36,844 nt of DNA from positions 1 through 36,844 of the forward strand of contig NW_027018351.1 in the NCBI RefSeq assembly GCF_032854445.1, written 5' to 3'. Below the pieces are notes generated by a model. It was given only the letters and a program-made list of their open reading frames with translations, did not search any database and was not told where the DNA came from. Both the position numbers and the translations under genes were made by a program. This document shows, piece by piece, positions 10,698-23,222 of the stretch. Numbering within the stretch: the stretch's first letter is position 1; every line of letters begins with the position of its first letter. This DNA comes from Liolophura sinensis. Its lineage: Eukaryota > Mollusca > Polyplacophora > Chitonida > Chitonidae.

Positions 10698-11241
10698 CTA
10701 ATTGAAATCGGCTACATGTACTATGTACCATCGTGACTGGTCATTACTATATTCAACTTTTGATTATAAGTTATGTGCCCTTCGGTAGCCCAGAAGACGT
10801 CAAATCTTTGGGCCAAGCCCATTTAACTCACCCAGCAAATGTCTTACTTCTAAGTCGAAGATAAACTCAATGTCTTTATCTACATGTAGAAAAACCACAC
10901 CATTTTTTAATAAAAACCACAAGATACTTGATACAGTCTGCTGTAAAAAGTACAATTGAACACTGACCCACATCAATAAGGTGCCAAAAGATGCGCAATT
11001 GGTCAGGCATCTCCAGCTGTTGAAAAAATTGGAAATTTCCTTGGTTTCCATGGAGTAAGAGCCGTTGCTGGAACTGATTTTGACATAAATGATGATTCAA
11101 TTGTGGCTACAGCCAAAAGTATTGTCGGAGAGGAAACGCGGTTTGCACCATTCGATTTCTCGTCACAAAATACGTCGGATTAGCCTCTTTACAGCAGCAT
11201 TGAGCATTTTTCCACTTTTGGATTTTTGCCTGGTCCTTTTG
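10698..11241 (+). repeat. Mosaic standard unit (544 bp), type II joined to type I, indel-rich
   Basis: Near 10900-10930 the sequence reads TTAATAAAAACCACAAGATAC (type II) and then TTGATACAGTC (type I) within 20 bp. It is the only full unit I saw that switches type at that point. The later part is irregular: GCTGGAACTGATTTT lacks the usual GGCACGTG, and GAGAGGAAACG, TTTACAGCAGCATTGAGC and other small indels follow to about 11215. It has TCGTGACTGG, a CpG-to-TpG change. Confidence 0.9.
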
Positions 11242-11773
11242 CTAATTGAAATCGGCTACATGTACTATGTACCATCGCGACTGGTCATTACTATATTCAA
11301 CTTTTGATTATAAGTTATGTGCCCTTCGGTAGCCCAGAAGACGTCAAATCTTTGGGCCAAGCCCATTTAACTCACCCAGCAAATGTCTTACTTCTAAGTC
11401 GAAGATAAACTCAATGTCTTTATCTACATGTAGAAAAACCACACCATTTTTAAATAAAAACCACAAGATACTTAATAGAGTCTACTGTAAAAAGTACAAT
11501 TGAACACTGACCAAAAAGATGCGCAATTGGGCCAGGCATCTCCAGGTGTTGAAAAATTGTAAATTTCCTTGGTTTCCAAGGAGTAAGAGCCGTTGCTGGG
11601 CACGTGATTTTGACATAAATGATCATTCAATTGTGGCAACAGCCAAAAGTATTGGTCGGAGAGCAACGCGGTTTGCACCATTCGATTTCTCGTCACAAAA
11701 TACGTCGGATTAGCCTCTTACCAGCAGCATTGGAACATTTTTTCCACTTTTGGATTTTTGCCTGGTCCTTTTG
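11242..11773 (+). repeat. 532-bp unit, type II, 16-bp net deletion
   Basis: CACTGACC is followed directly by AAAAAGATGCG near 11505-11520. The usual CACATCAATAAGGTGCC is missing. It also has GTCTACTG, CCAAGGAGTAAG and TGTGGCAACAGCC. Confidence 0.95.
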
Positions 11774-12321
11774 CTAATTGAAATCGGCTACATGTACTAT
11801 GTACCATCGCGACTGGTCATTACTATATTCAACTTTTGATTATAAGTTATGTGCCCTTCGGTAGCCCAGAAGACGTCAAATCTTTGGGCCAAGCCCATTT
11901 AACTCACCCAGCAAATGTCTTACTTCTAAGTCGAAGATAAACTCAATGTCTTTATCTACATGTAGAAAAACCACACCATTTTTATATAAAAAACACAAGG
12001 TACTTGATACAGTCTGCTGTAAAAAGTACAATTGAACACTGACCCACATCAATAAGGTGCCAAAAGATGCGCAATTGGGTCAGGCATCTCCAGGTGTTGA
12101 AAAATTGGAAATTTCCTTGGTTTCCATGGAGTAAGAGCCGTTGCTGGGCACGTGATTTTGACATAAATGATGATTCAATTGTGGCTACAGCCAAAAGTAT
12201 TGGTCGGAGAGCAACGCGGTTTGCACCATTCGATTTCTCGTCACAAAATACGTCGGATTAGCCTCTTACCAGCAGCATTGGAACATTTTTTCCACTTTTG
12301 GATTTTTGCCTGGTCCTTTTG
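11774..12321 (+). repeat. Standard 548-bp unit, type I
   Basis: Full unit between two 532-bp units, with AATTGGAAATTTCC and GATGATTC. Its counterpart 3,788 bp downstream is 15562-16109, which is likewise flanked by 532-bp units. Confidence 0.95.
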
Positions 12322-12853
12322 CTAATTGAAATCGGCTACATGTACTATGTACCATCGCGACTGGTCATTACTATATTCAACTTTTGATTATAAGTTATGT
12401 GCCCTTCGGTAGCCCAGAAGACGTCAAATCTTTGGGCCAAGCCCATTTAACTCACCCAGCAAATGTCTTACCTCTAAGTCGAAGATAAACTCAATGTCTT
12501 TATCTACATGTAGAAAAACCACACCATTTTTAAATAAAAACCACAAGATACTTAATAGAGTCTGCTGTAAAAAGTACAATTGAACACTGACCAAAAAGAT
12601 GCGCAATTGGGCCAGGCATCTCCAGGTGTTGAAAAATTGCAAATTTCCCTGGTTTCCATGGAGTAAGAGCCGTTGCTGGGCACGTGATTTTGACATAAAT
12701 GATGATTCAATTGTGGCAACAGCCAAAAGTATTGGTCGGAGAGCAACGCGGTTTGCACCATTCGATTTCTCGTCACAAAATACGTCGGATTAGCCTCTTA
12801 CCAGCAGCATTGGAACATTTTTTCCACTTTTGGATTTTTGCCTGGTCCTTTTG
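12322..12853 (+). repeat. 532-bp unit, type II
   Basis: Same CACTGACC/AAAAAGATG junction. It shares CTTACCTCTAAG and TGTGGCAACAGCC with the unit at 16110. Confidence 0.95.
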
Positions 12854-14497
12854 CTAATTGAAATCGGCTACATGTACTATGTACCATCGCGACTGGTCAT
12901 TACTATATTCAACTTTTGATTATAAGTTATGTGCCCTTCGGTAGCCCAGAAGATGTCAAATCTTTGGGCCAAGCCCATTAAACTCACCCAGCAAATGTCT
13001 TACTTCTAAATCGAAGATAAACTTAATCTCTTTGTCTACATGTAGAAAAACCACACCATTTTTATATAAAAAACACAAGGTACTTGATACAGTCTGCTGT
13101 AAAAAGTACAATTGAACACTGACCCACATCAATAAGGTGCCAAAAGATGCGCAATTGGGTCAGGCATCTCCAGCTGTTGAAAAATTGCAAATTTCCTTGG
13201 TTTCCATGGAGTAAGAGCCGTTGTTGGGCACGTGATTTTGACATAAATGATGATTCAATTGTGGCTACAGCCAAAAGTATTGGTCGGAGAGCAACGCGAT
13301 TTGCACCATTCGATTTCTCGTCACAAAATACGTCGGATTAGCCTCTTACCAGCAGCATTGGAACATTTTTTCCACTTTTGGATTTTTGCCTGGTCCTTTT
13401 GCTAATTGAAATCGGCTACATGTAATATGTACCATCGCGACTGGTCATTACTATATTCAACTTTTGATTATAAGTTATGTGCCCTTCGGTAGCCCAGAAG
13501 ACGTCAAATCTTTGGGCCAAGCCCATTTAACTCACCCAGCAAATGTCTTACTTCTAAGTCGAAGATAAACTCAATGTCTTTATCTACATGTAGAAAAACC
13601 ACACCATTTATATATAAAAAACACAAGGTACTTGATACAGTCTGCTGTAAAAAGTACAATTGAACACTGACCCACATCAATAAGGTGCCAAAAGATGCGC
13701 AATTGGGTCAGGCATCTCCAGGTGTTGAAAAATTGCAAATTTCCTTGGTTTCCATGGAGTAAGAGCCGTTGCTGGGCACGTGATTTTGACATAAATGATG
13801 ATTCAATTGTGGCTACAGCCAAAAGCATTGGTCGGAGAGCAACGCGGTTTGCACCATTCGATTTCTCGTCACAAAATACGTCGGATTAGCCTCTTACCAG
13901 CAGCATTGGAACAATTTTTCCACTTTTGGATTTTTGCCTGGTCCTTTTGCTAATTGAAATCGGCTACATGTACTATGTACCATCGCGACTGGTCATTACT
14001 ATATTCAACTTTTGATTATAAGTTATGTGCCCTTCGGTAGCCCAGAAGACGTCAAATCTTTGGGCCAAGCCCATTTAACTCACCCAGCAAATGTCTTACT
14101 TCTAAATCGAAGATAAACTTAATCTCTTTGTCTACATGTAGAAAAACCACACCATTTTTATATAAAAAACACAAGGTACTTGATACAGTCTGCTGTAAAA
14201 AGTACAATTGAACACTGACCCACATCAATAAGGTGTCAAAAGATGCGCAATTGGGTCAGGCATCTCCAGGTGTTGAAAAATTGCAAATTTCCTTGGTTTC
14301 CATGGAGTAAGAGCCGTTGCTGGGCACGTGATTTTGACATAAATGATGATTCAATTGTGGCTACAGCCAAAAGCATTGGTCGGAGAGCAACGCGGTTTGC
14401 ACCATTCGATTTCTCGTCACAAAATACGTCGGATTAGCCTTTTACCAGCAGCATTGGAACAATTTTTCCACTTTTGGATTTTTCCCTGGTCCTTTTG
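12854..14497 (+). repeat. Run of three standard units, type I
   Basis: Starts are 12854, 13402 and 13950, all 548 bp. The first has AAATCGAAG and CCATTAAACTC. The second has TACATGTAATATG, altering an otherwise near-invariant motif, and CATTTATATATAAA. The second and third share AAAGCATTGG and GGAACAATTTTTCC, a sign of recent local duplication of neighbours. Confidence 0.95.
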
Positions 14498-15029
14498 CTA
14501 ATTGAAATCGGCTACATGTACTATGTACCATCGCGACTGGTCATTACTATATTCAACTTTTGATTATAAGTTATGTGCCCTTCGGTAGCCCAGAAGACGT
14601 CAAATCTTTGGGCCAAGCCCATTTAACTCACCCAGCAAATGTCTTACTTCTAAGTCGAAGATAAACTCAATGTCTTTATCTACATGTAGAAAAACCACAC
14701 CATTTTTAAATAAAAACCACAAGATACTTAATAGAGTCTGCTGTAAAAAGTACAATTGAACACTGACCAAAAAGATGCGCAATTGGGCCAGGCATCTCCA
14801 GTTGTTGAAAAATTGTAAATTTACTTGGTTTCCATGGAGTAAGAGCCGTTGCTGGGCACGTGATTTTGACATAAATGATGATTCAATTGTGGCTACAGCC
14901 AAAAGTATTGGTCGGAGAGCAACGCGGTTTGCACCATTCGATTTCTCGTCACAAAATACGTCGGATTACCCTCTTACCAGCAGCATTGGAGCATTTTTTC
15001 TACTTTTGGATTTTTGCCTGGTCCTTTTG
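14498..15029 (+). repeat. 532-bp unit, type II
   Basis: CACTGACC/AAAAAGATG junction near 14765. It has AAATTTACTTGG and GGATTACCCTC, and TTTTTTCTACTTTTGG at its end. The next unit is also 532 bp. Confidence 0.95.
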
Positions 15030-15561
15030 CTAATTGAAATCGGCTACATGTACTATGTACCATCGCGACTGGTCATTACTATATTCAACTTTTGATTATA
15101 AGTTATGTGCCCTTCGGTAGCCCAGAAGACGTCAAATCATTGGGCCAAGCCCATTTAACTCACCCAGCAAATGTCTTACTTCTGAGTCGAAGATAAACTC
15201 AATGTCTTTATCTACATGTAGAAAAACCACACCATTTTTAAATAAAAACCACAAGATACTAAATAGAGTCTGCTGTAAAAAGTACAATTAAACACTGACC
15301 AAAAAGATGCGCAATTGGGCCAGGCATCTCCAGGTGTTGAAAAATTGTAAATTTCCTTGGTTTCCATGGAGTAAGAGCCGTTGCTGGGCACGTGATTTTG
15401 ACATAAATGATGATTCAGTTGTGGCTACAGCCAAAAGTATTGGTCAGAGAGCAACGCGGTTTGCACCATTCGATTTCTCGTCACAAAATACGTCGGATTA
15501 GTCTCTTACCAGCAGCATTGGAGCATTTCTTCCACTTTTGGATTTTTCCCTGGTCCTTTTG
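15030..15561 (+). repeat. 532-bp unit, type II
   Basis: Same junction near 15300. It has AATTAAACACTG, GATTCAGTTG and GGTCAGAGAGC, plus TTCTGAGTCG. With the preceding unit it forms the only adjacent pair of 532-bp units. Confidence 0.95.
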
Positions 15562-16109
15562 CTAATTGAAATCGGCTACATGTACTATGTACCATCGCGA
15601 CTGGTCATTACTATATTCAACTTTTGATTATAAGTTATGTGCCCTTCGGTAGCCCAGAAGACGTCAAATCTTTGGGCCAAGCCCATTTAACTCACCCAGC
15701 AAATGTCTTACTTCTAAGTCGAAGATAAACTCAATGTCTTTATCTACATGTAGAAAAACCACACCATTTTTATATTAAAAACACAAGGTACTTGATACAG
15801 TCTGCTGTAAAAAGTACAATTGAACACTGACCCACATCAATAAGGTGCCAAAAGATGCGCAATTGGGTCAGGCATCTGCAGGTGTTGAAAAATTGCAAAT
15901 TTCCTTGGTTTCCATGGAGTAAGAGCCGTTGCTGGGCACGTGATTTTGATATAAATGATGATTCAATTGTGGCTACAGCCAAAAGTATTGGTCGGAGAGC
16001 AACGCGGTTTGCACCATTCGATTTCTCGTCACAAAATACGTCGGATTAGCCTCTTACCAGCAGCATTGGAACATTTTTTCCACTTTTGGATTTTTGCCTG
16101 GTCCTTTTG
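15562..16109 (+). repeat. Standard 548-bp unit, type I
   Basis: Full unit with TATATTAAAAACAC and CATCTGCAGG, the latter creating a PstI site CTGCAG. It lies between two 532-bp units, matching the arrangement 3.79 kb upstream. Confidence 0.95.
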
Positions 16110-16641
16110 CTAATTGAAATCGGCTACATGTACTATGTACCATCGCGACTGGTCATTACTATATTCAACTTTTGATTATAAGTTATGTGCCCTTCGGTAG
16201 CCCAGAAGACGTCAAATCTTTGGGCCAAGCCCATTTAACTCACCCAGCAAATGTCTTACCTCTAAGTCGAAGATAAACTCAATGTCTTTATCTACATGTA
16301 GAAAAACCACACCATTTTTAAATAAAAACCACAAGATACTTAATAGAGTCTGCTGTAAAAAGTACAATTGAACACTGACCAAAAAGATGCGCAATTGGGC
16401 CAGGCATCTCCAGGTGTTGAAAAATTGCAAATTTCCTTGGTTTCCAAGGAGTAAGAGCCGTTGCTGGGCACGTGATTTTGACATAAATGATGATTCAATT
16501 GTGGCAACAGCCAAAAGTATTGGTCGGAGAGCAACGCGGTTTGCACCATTCGATTTCTCGTCACAAAATACGTCGGATTAGCCTCTTACCAGCAGCATTG
16601 GAACATTTTTTCCACTTTTGGATTTTTGCCTGGTCCTTTTG
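16110..16641 (+). repeat. 532-bp unit, type II (last of its class)
   Basis: Same 16-bp net deletion. It shares CTTACCTCTAAG and TGGCAACAGCC with 12322-12853 and CCAAGGAGTAAG with 11242-11773. No 532-bp unit occurs after this point. Confidence 0.95.
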
Positions 16642-18836
16642 CTAATTGAAATCGGCTACATGTACTATGTACCATCGCGACTGGTCATTACTATATTCAA
16701 CTTTTGATTATAAGTTATGTGCCCTTCGGTAGCCCAGAAGACGTCAAATCTTTGGGCCAAGCCCATTTAACTCACCCAGCAAATGTCTTACTTCTAAGTC
16801 GAAGATAAACTCAATGTCTTTATCTACATGTAGAAAAACCACACCATTTTTATATAAAAAACTTGATACAGTCTGCTGTAAAAAGTACAATTGAACACTG
16901 ACCCAAAATCAATAAGGTGCCAAAAGATGCGCAATTTGGGTCAGGCATCTCCAGGTGTTGAAAATTGCAAATTTCCTTGGTTTCCATGGAGTAAGAGCCG
17001 TTGCTGGGCACGTAATTTTGACATAAATGATCATTCAATTGTGGCTACAGGCCAAAAGTATTGGTCGGAGGAGCAACGCGGTTTGCACCATTCGATTTCT
17101 CGTCACAAAATACGTCGGATTAGCCTCTTACCAGCAGCATTGGAACATTTTTTCCACTTTTGGGATTTTTGCCTGGTCCTTTTGCTAATTGAAATCGGCT
17201 ACATGTACTATGTACCATCGCGACTGGTCATTACTATATTCAACTTTTGATTATAAGTTATGTGCCCTTCGGTAGCCCAGAAAAACGTCAAATCTTTGGG
17301 CCAAGCCCATTTAACTCACCCAGCAAATGTCTTACTTCTAAGTCGAAGATAAACTCAATGTCTTTATCTACATGTAGAAAAACCACACCATTTTTAAATA
17401 AAAACCACAAGATACTTAATAGAGTCTGCTGTAAAAAGTACAATTGAACACTGACCCACATCAATAAGGTGCCAAAAGATGCGCAATTGGGCCAGGCATC
17501 TCCAGGGTGTTGAAAAATTGTAAATTTCCTTTGTTTCCATGGAGGATGAGCCGTTGCTGAGCACGTAATTTTGACATAATTGATCATTCAATTGTGGCAA
17601 TTGTGGCAAAAGTATTGGTCGGAGAGCAACGCGGTTTGCACCATTCGATTTCTCGTCACAAAATACGTCGGATTAGCCTCTTACCAGCAAGCATTGGAAC
17701 ATTTTTTCCACTTTTGGATTTTTTGCCTGGTCCTTTTGCTAATTGAAATCGGCTACATGTACTATGTACCATCGCGACTGGTCATTACTATATTCAACTT
17801 TTGATTATAAGTCATGTGCCCTTCGGTAGCCCAGAAGACGTCAAATCTTTGGGCCAAGCCCATTTAACTCACCCAGCAAATGTCTTACCTCTAAGTCGAA
17901 GATAAACTCAATGTCTTTATCTACATGTAGAAAAACCACACCATTTTTAAATAAAAACCACAAGAATACTTAATAGAGTCTGCTGTAAAAAGTACAATTG
18001 AACACTGACCCCATCAATTAAGGTGCCAAAAGATGCGCAATTGGGCCAGGCATCTCCAGGTGTTGAAAAATTGTAAATTTCCTTGGTTTCCATGGAGTAA
18101 GAGCCGTTGCTGGGCACGTGATTTTGACATAATTGATCATTCAATTGTGGGCTACAGCCAAAAGTATTGGTCGGAGAGCAACGCGGTTTGCACATTCGAT
18201 TTCTCGTCACAAAATACGTCGGATTAGCCTCTTACCAGCAGCATTGGAACATTTTTTCCACTTTTGGATTTTTGCCTGGTCCTTTTGCTAATTGAAATCG
18301 GCTACATGTACTATGTACCATCGCGACTGGTCATTACTATATTCACTTTTGATTATAAGTTATGTGCCCTTCGGTAGCCCAGGAAGACGTCAAATCTTTG
18401 GGCCAAGCCCATTTAACTCACCCAGCAAATGTCTTACTTCTAAGTCGAAGATAAACTCAATGTCGTTATCTACATGTAGAAAAACCACACCATTTTTATA
18501 TAAAAAACACAAGGTACTTGATACAGTCTGTTGTAAAAAGTACAATTGAACACTGACCCCACATCAATAAGGTGCACAAAGATGCGGAATTGGGCCAGGC
18601 ATCTCCAGTTGTTGAAAAATTGTAAATTTCCTTGGTTTCCATGGAGTAAGAGCCGTTGCTGGGCACGTGATTTGGATATAAATGATCATTCAATTGTGGC
18701 TACAGCCAAAAGTATTGGTCGGAGAGCAACGCGGTTTGCACCATAGATTTCTCGTTCACAAAATTACGTCGGATAGCCTCTTACCAGCAGCATTGGAACA
18801 TTTTTTCCACTTTTGGATTTTTGCCTGGTCCTTTTG
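16642..18836 (+). repeat. Run of four standard units, indel-rich
   Basis: Starts are 16642, 17185, 17739 and 18288 (543, 554, 549 and 549 bp). The scattered lengths reflect many single-base indels, for example CCAGGGTGTTG, CAGCAAGCATTGG, GAGTCT preceded by GAATACTTAATA, GTGGGCTACAG and CTCGTTCACAAAATTACG. The unit at 17185 has the CAATTGTGG micro-duplication. The unit at 17739 has AGTCATGTG. The unit at 18288 has GATGCGGAATTGG and GATTTGGATATAAATG. Cleaner copies of the last three occur further right. Confidence 0.93.
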
Positions 18837-19200
18837 CTAATTGAAATCGGCTACATGTACTATGTACCATCGCGACTGGTAATTACTATATTCAACTTTT
18901 GATTATAAGTTATGTGCCCTTCGTAGCCCAGAAGATGTCAAATCTTTGGGCCAAGCCCATTTAACTCACCCAGCAAGTGTCTTACTTCTAAGTCGAAGAT
19001 AAACTTAATCTCTTTGTCTACATGTTAGAAAAACACACCATTTTTAGCGTCATTCAATTGTGGCTACAGCCAAAAGTATTGGTCGGAGAGCAACGCGGTT
19101 TGCACCATTCGATTTCTCGTCACAAAATACGTCGGATTAGCCTCTTACCAGCAGCATTGGAGCATTTTTTCCACTTTTGGATTTTTGCCTGGTCCTTTTG
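18837..19200 (+). repeat. Short unit (364 bp), AGCGTC junction
   Basis: First short unit with AGCGTCATTC instead of AGCCTCATTC at the deletion junction. It carries GGTAATTACT and the linked GAAGATGTC and CAAGTGTC. Small indels (CATGTTAGAAAAACACACC, CTTCGTAGCCC) fall in the same noisy stretch as its neighbours. Confidence 0.95.
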
Positions 19201-21396
19201 CTAATTGAAATCGGCTACATGTACTATGTACCATCGCGACTGGTCATTACTATATTCAACTTTTGATTATAAGTTATGTGGCCCTTCGGTAGCCCAGAAG
19301 ACGTCAAATCTTTGGGCCAAGCCCATTTAACTCACCCAGCAAATGTCTTACTTCTAAGTCGAAGATAAACTTAATCTCTTTGTCTACATGTAGAAAAACC
19401 ACACCATTTTTATATAAGAAACACAAGGTACTTGATACAGTCTGCTGTAAAAAGTACAATTGAACACTGACCCACATCAATAAGGTGCCAAAAGATGCGC
19501 AATTGGGCCAGCATGTCCAGGTGTTGAAAAAATTGTAAATTTCCTTGGTTTCCATGGAGTAAGAGCCGTTGCTGGGCACGTGATTTTGACATAATTGATC
19601 ATTCAATTGTGGCAACAGCCAAAAGTATTGGTCGGAGAGCAACGCGGGTTTGCACCATTCGATTTCTCGTCACAAAATACGTCGGATTAGCCTCTTACCA
19701 GCAGCATTGGAACATTTTTTCCACTTTTGGATTTTTGCCTGGTCCTTTTGCTAATTGAAATCGGCTACATGTACTATGTACCATCGCGACTGGTCATTAC
19801 TATATTCAACTTTTGATTATAAGTTATGTGCCCTTCGGTAGCCCAGAAGACGTCAAATCTTTGGGCCAAGCCCATTTAACTCACCCAGCAAATGTCTTAC
19901 TTCTAAGTCGAAGATAAACTCAATGTCTTTATCTACATGTAGAAAAACCACACCATTTTTATATATAAAACACAAGGTACTTGATACAGTCTGCTGTAAA
20001 AAGTACAATTGAACACTGACCCAAATCAATAAGGTGCCAAAAGATGCGCAATTGGGTCAGGCATCTCCAGGTGTTGAAAAATTGCAAATTTCCTTGTTTC
20101 CATGGAGTAAGAGCCGTTGCTGGGCACGTGATTTTGACATAAATGATCATTCAATTGTGGCTACAGGCCAAAAGTATTGGTCGGAGAGCAACGCGGTTTG
20201 CACATTCGATTTCTCGTCACAAAATACGTCGGATTAGCCTCTTACCAGCAGCATTGGAACATTTTTTCCACTTTTGGATTTTTGCCTGGTCCTTTTGCTA
20301 ATTGAAATCGGCTACATGTACTATGTACCATCGCGACTGGTCATTACTATATTCAACTTTTGATTATAAGTTATGTGCCCTTCGGTAGCCCAGAAGACGT
20401 CAAATCTTTGGGCCAAGCCCATTTAACTCACCCAGCAAATGTCTTACTTCTAAGTCGAAGATAAACTCAATGTCTTTATCTACATGTAGAAAAACCACAC
20501 CATTTTTAAATAAAAACCACAAGATACTTAATAGAGTCTGCTGTAAAAAGTACAATTGAACACTGACCCACATCAATAAGGTGCCAAAAGATGCGCAATT
20601 GGGCCAGGCATCTCCAGGTGTTGAAAAATTGTAAATTTCCTTTGTTTCCATGGAGTAAGAGCCGTTGCTGAGCACGTAATTTTGACATAATTGATCATTC
20701 AATTGTGGCAATTGTGGCAAAAGTATTGGTCGGAGAGCAACGCGGTTTGCACCATTCGATTTCTCGTCACAAAATACGTCGGATTAGCCTCTTACCAGCA
20801 GCATTGGAACATTTTTTCCACTTTTGGATTTTTGCCTGGTCCTTTTGCTAATTGAAATCGGCTACATGTACTATGTACCATCGCGACTGGTCATTACTAT
20901 ATTCAACTTTTGATTATAAGTCATGTGCCCTTCGGTAGCCCAGAAGACGTCAAATCTTTGGGCCAAGCCCATTTAACTCACCCAGCAAATGTCTTACCTC
21001 TAAGTCGAAGATAAACTCAATGTCTTTATCTACATGTAGAAAAACCACACCATTTTTAAATAAAAACCACAAGATACTTAATAGAGTCTGCTGTAAAAAG
21101 TACAATTGAACACTGACCCACATCAATAAGGTGCCAAAAGATGCGCAATTGGGCCAGGCATCTCCAGGTGTTGAAAAATTGTAAATTTCCTTGGTTTCCA
21201 TGGAGTAAGAGCCGTTGCTGGGCACGTGATTTTGACATAATTGATCATTCAATTGTGGCTACAGCCAAAAGTATTGGTCGGAGAGCAACGCGGTTTTGCA
21301 CCATTCGATTTCTCGTCACAAAATACGTCGGATTAGCCTCTTACCAGCAGCATTGGAACATTTTTTCCACTTTTGGATTTTTGCCTGGTCCTTTTG
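19201..21396 (+). repeat. Run of four standard units
   Basis: Starts are 19201, 19751, 20298 and 20848. The first has TATAAGAAACAC and CAGCATGTCCAGG. The second has TATATATAAAACAC and GACCCAAATCAATAAGG. The third has GAGCACGTAATTTTG and the doubled CAATTGTGG. The fourth has AGTCATGTG and CTTACCTCTAAG. Each has a counterpart about 4,022 bp downstream. Confidence 0.95.
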
Positions 21397-21761
21397 CTAA
21401 TTGAAATCGGCTACATGTACTATGTACAATCGCGACTGGTCATTACTATATTCAACTTTTGATTATAAGTTATGTGCCCTTCGGTAGCCCAGAAGATGTC
21501 AAATCTTTGGGCCAAGCCCATTTAACTCACCCAGCAAGTGTCTTACTTCTAAGTCGAAGATAAACTTAATCTCTTTGTCTACATGTAGAAAAACCACACC
21601 ATTTTTAGCGTCATTCAATTGTGGCTACAGCCAAAAGTATTGGTCGGAGAGCAACGCGGTTTGCACCATTCGATTTCTCGTCACAAAATACGTCGGATTA
21701 GCCTCTTACCAGCAGCATTGGAACATTTTTTCCACTTTTGGATTTTTGCCTGGTCCTTTTG
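21397..21761 (+). repeat. Short 365-bp unit, AGCGTC junction
   Basis: It has the private TATGTACAATCGCG and otherwise the standard short haplotype (GAAGATGTC, CAAGTGTC, AGCGTCATTC). It follows a type II unit. All the other AGCGTC short units follow a unit with GATGCGGAATTGG. Confidence 0.95.
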
Positions 21762-22855
21762 CTAATTGAAATCGGCTACATGTACTATGTACCATCGCGA
21801 CTGGTCATTACTATATTCAACTTTTGATTATAAGTCATGTGCCCTTCGGTAGCCCAGAAGACGTCAAATCTTTGGCCAAGCCCATTTAACTCACCCAGCA
21901 AATGTCTTACCCTCTAAGTCGAAGATAAACTCAATGTCTTTATCTACATGTAGAAAAACCACACCATTTTTAAATAAAAACCACAAGATACTTAATAGAG
22001 TCTGCTGTAAAAAGTACAATTGAACACTGACCCACATCAATAAGGTGCCAAAAGATGCGCAATTGGGCCAGGCATCTCCAGGTGTTGAAAAATTGTAAAT
22101 TTCCTTGGTTTCCATGGAGTAAGAGCCGTTGCTGGGCACGTGATTTGACATAATTGATCATTCAATTGTGGCTACAGCCAAAAGTATTGGTCGGAGAGCA
22201 ACGCGGTTTGCACCATTCGATTTCTCGTCACAAAATACGTCGGATTAGCCTCTTACCAGCAGCATTGGAACATTTTTCCACTTTTGGATTTTTGCCTGGT
22301 CCTTTTGCTAATTGAAATCGGCTACATGTACTATGTACCATCGCGACTGGTCATTACTATATTCAACTTTTGATTATAAGTTATGTGCCCTTCGGTAGCC
22401 CAGAAGACGTCAAATCTTTGGGCCAAGCCCATTTAACTCACCCAGCAAATGTCTTACTTCTAAGTCGAAGATAAACTCAATGTCTTTATCTACATGTAGA
22501 AAAACCACACCATTTTTATATAAAAAACACAAGGTACTTGATACAGTCTGTTGTAAAAAGTACAATTGAACACTGACCCACATCAATAAGGTGCCAAAAG
22601 ATGCGGAATTGGGCCAGGCATCTCCAGTTGTTGAAAAATTGTAAATTTCCTTGGTTTCCATGGAGTAAGAGCCGTTGCTGGGCACGTGATTTGGATATAA
22701 ATGATCATTCAATTGTGGCTACAGCCAAAAGTATTGGTCGGAGAGCAACGCGGTTTGCACCATTCGATTTCTCGTCACAAAATACGTCGGATTAGCCTCT
22801 TACCAGCAGCATTGGAACATTTTTTCCACTTTTGGATTTTTGCCTGGTCCTTTTG
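21762..22855 (+). repeat. Two standard units
   Basis: Starts are 21762 (546 bp, type II, AGTCATGTG) and 22308 (548 bp, type I, CAGTCTGTTGTAAAAAG, GATGCGGAATTGG). They are counterparts of 17739 and 18288. The rare CTGTTG variant is shared only with the unit at 18288. Confidence 0.95.
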
Positions 22856-23222
22856 CTAATTGAAATCGGCTTACATGTACTATGTACCATCGCGACTGGT
22901 AATTACTATATTCAACTTTTGATTATAAGTTATGTGCCCTTCGGTAGCCCAGAAGATGTCAAATCTTTGGGCCAAGCCCATTTAACTCACCCAGCAAGTG
23001 TCTTACTTCTAAGTCGAAGTATAAACTTAATCTCTTTGTCTACATGTAGAAAAAACCACACCATTTTTAGGCGTCATTCAATTGTGGCTACAGCCAAAAG
23101 TATTGGTCGGAGAGCAACGCGGTTTGCACCATTCGATTCTCGTCACAAAATACGTCGGATTAGCCTCTTACCAGCAGCATTGGAGCATTTTTTCCACTTT
23201 TGGATTTTTGCCTGTCCTTTTG
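22856..23222 (+). repeat. Short unit (367 bp), AGCGTC junction
   Basis: Short haplotype with small insertions (CGGCTTACATG, CGAAGTATAAAC, TTTTTAGGCGTC) and losses (CATTCGATTCTCG, GCCTGTCC). Counterpart of 18837-19200. Confidence 0.95.
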
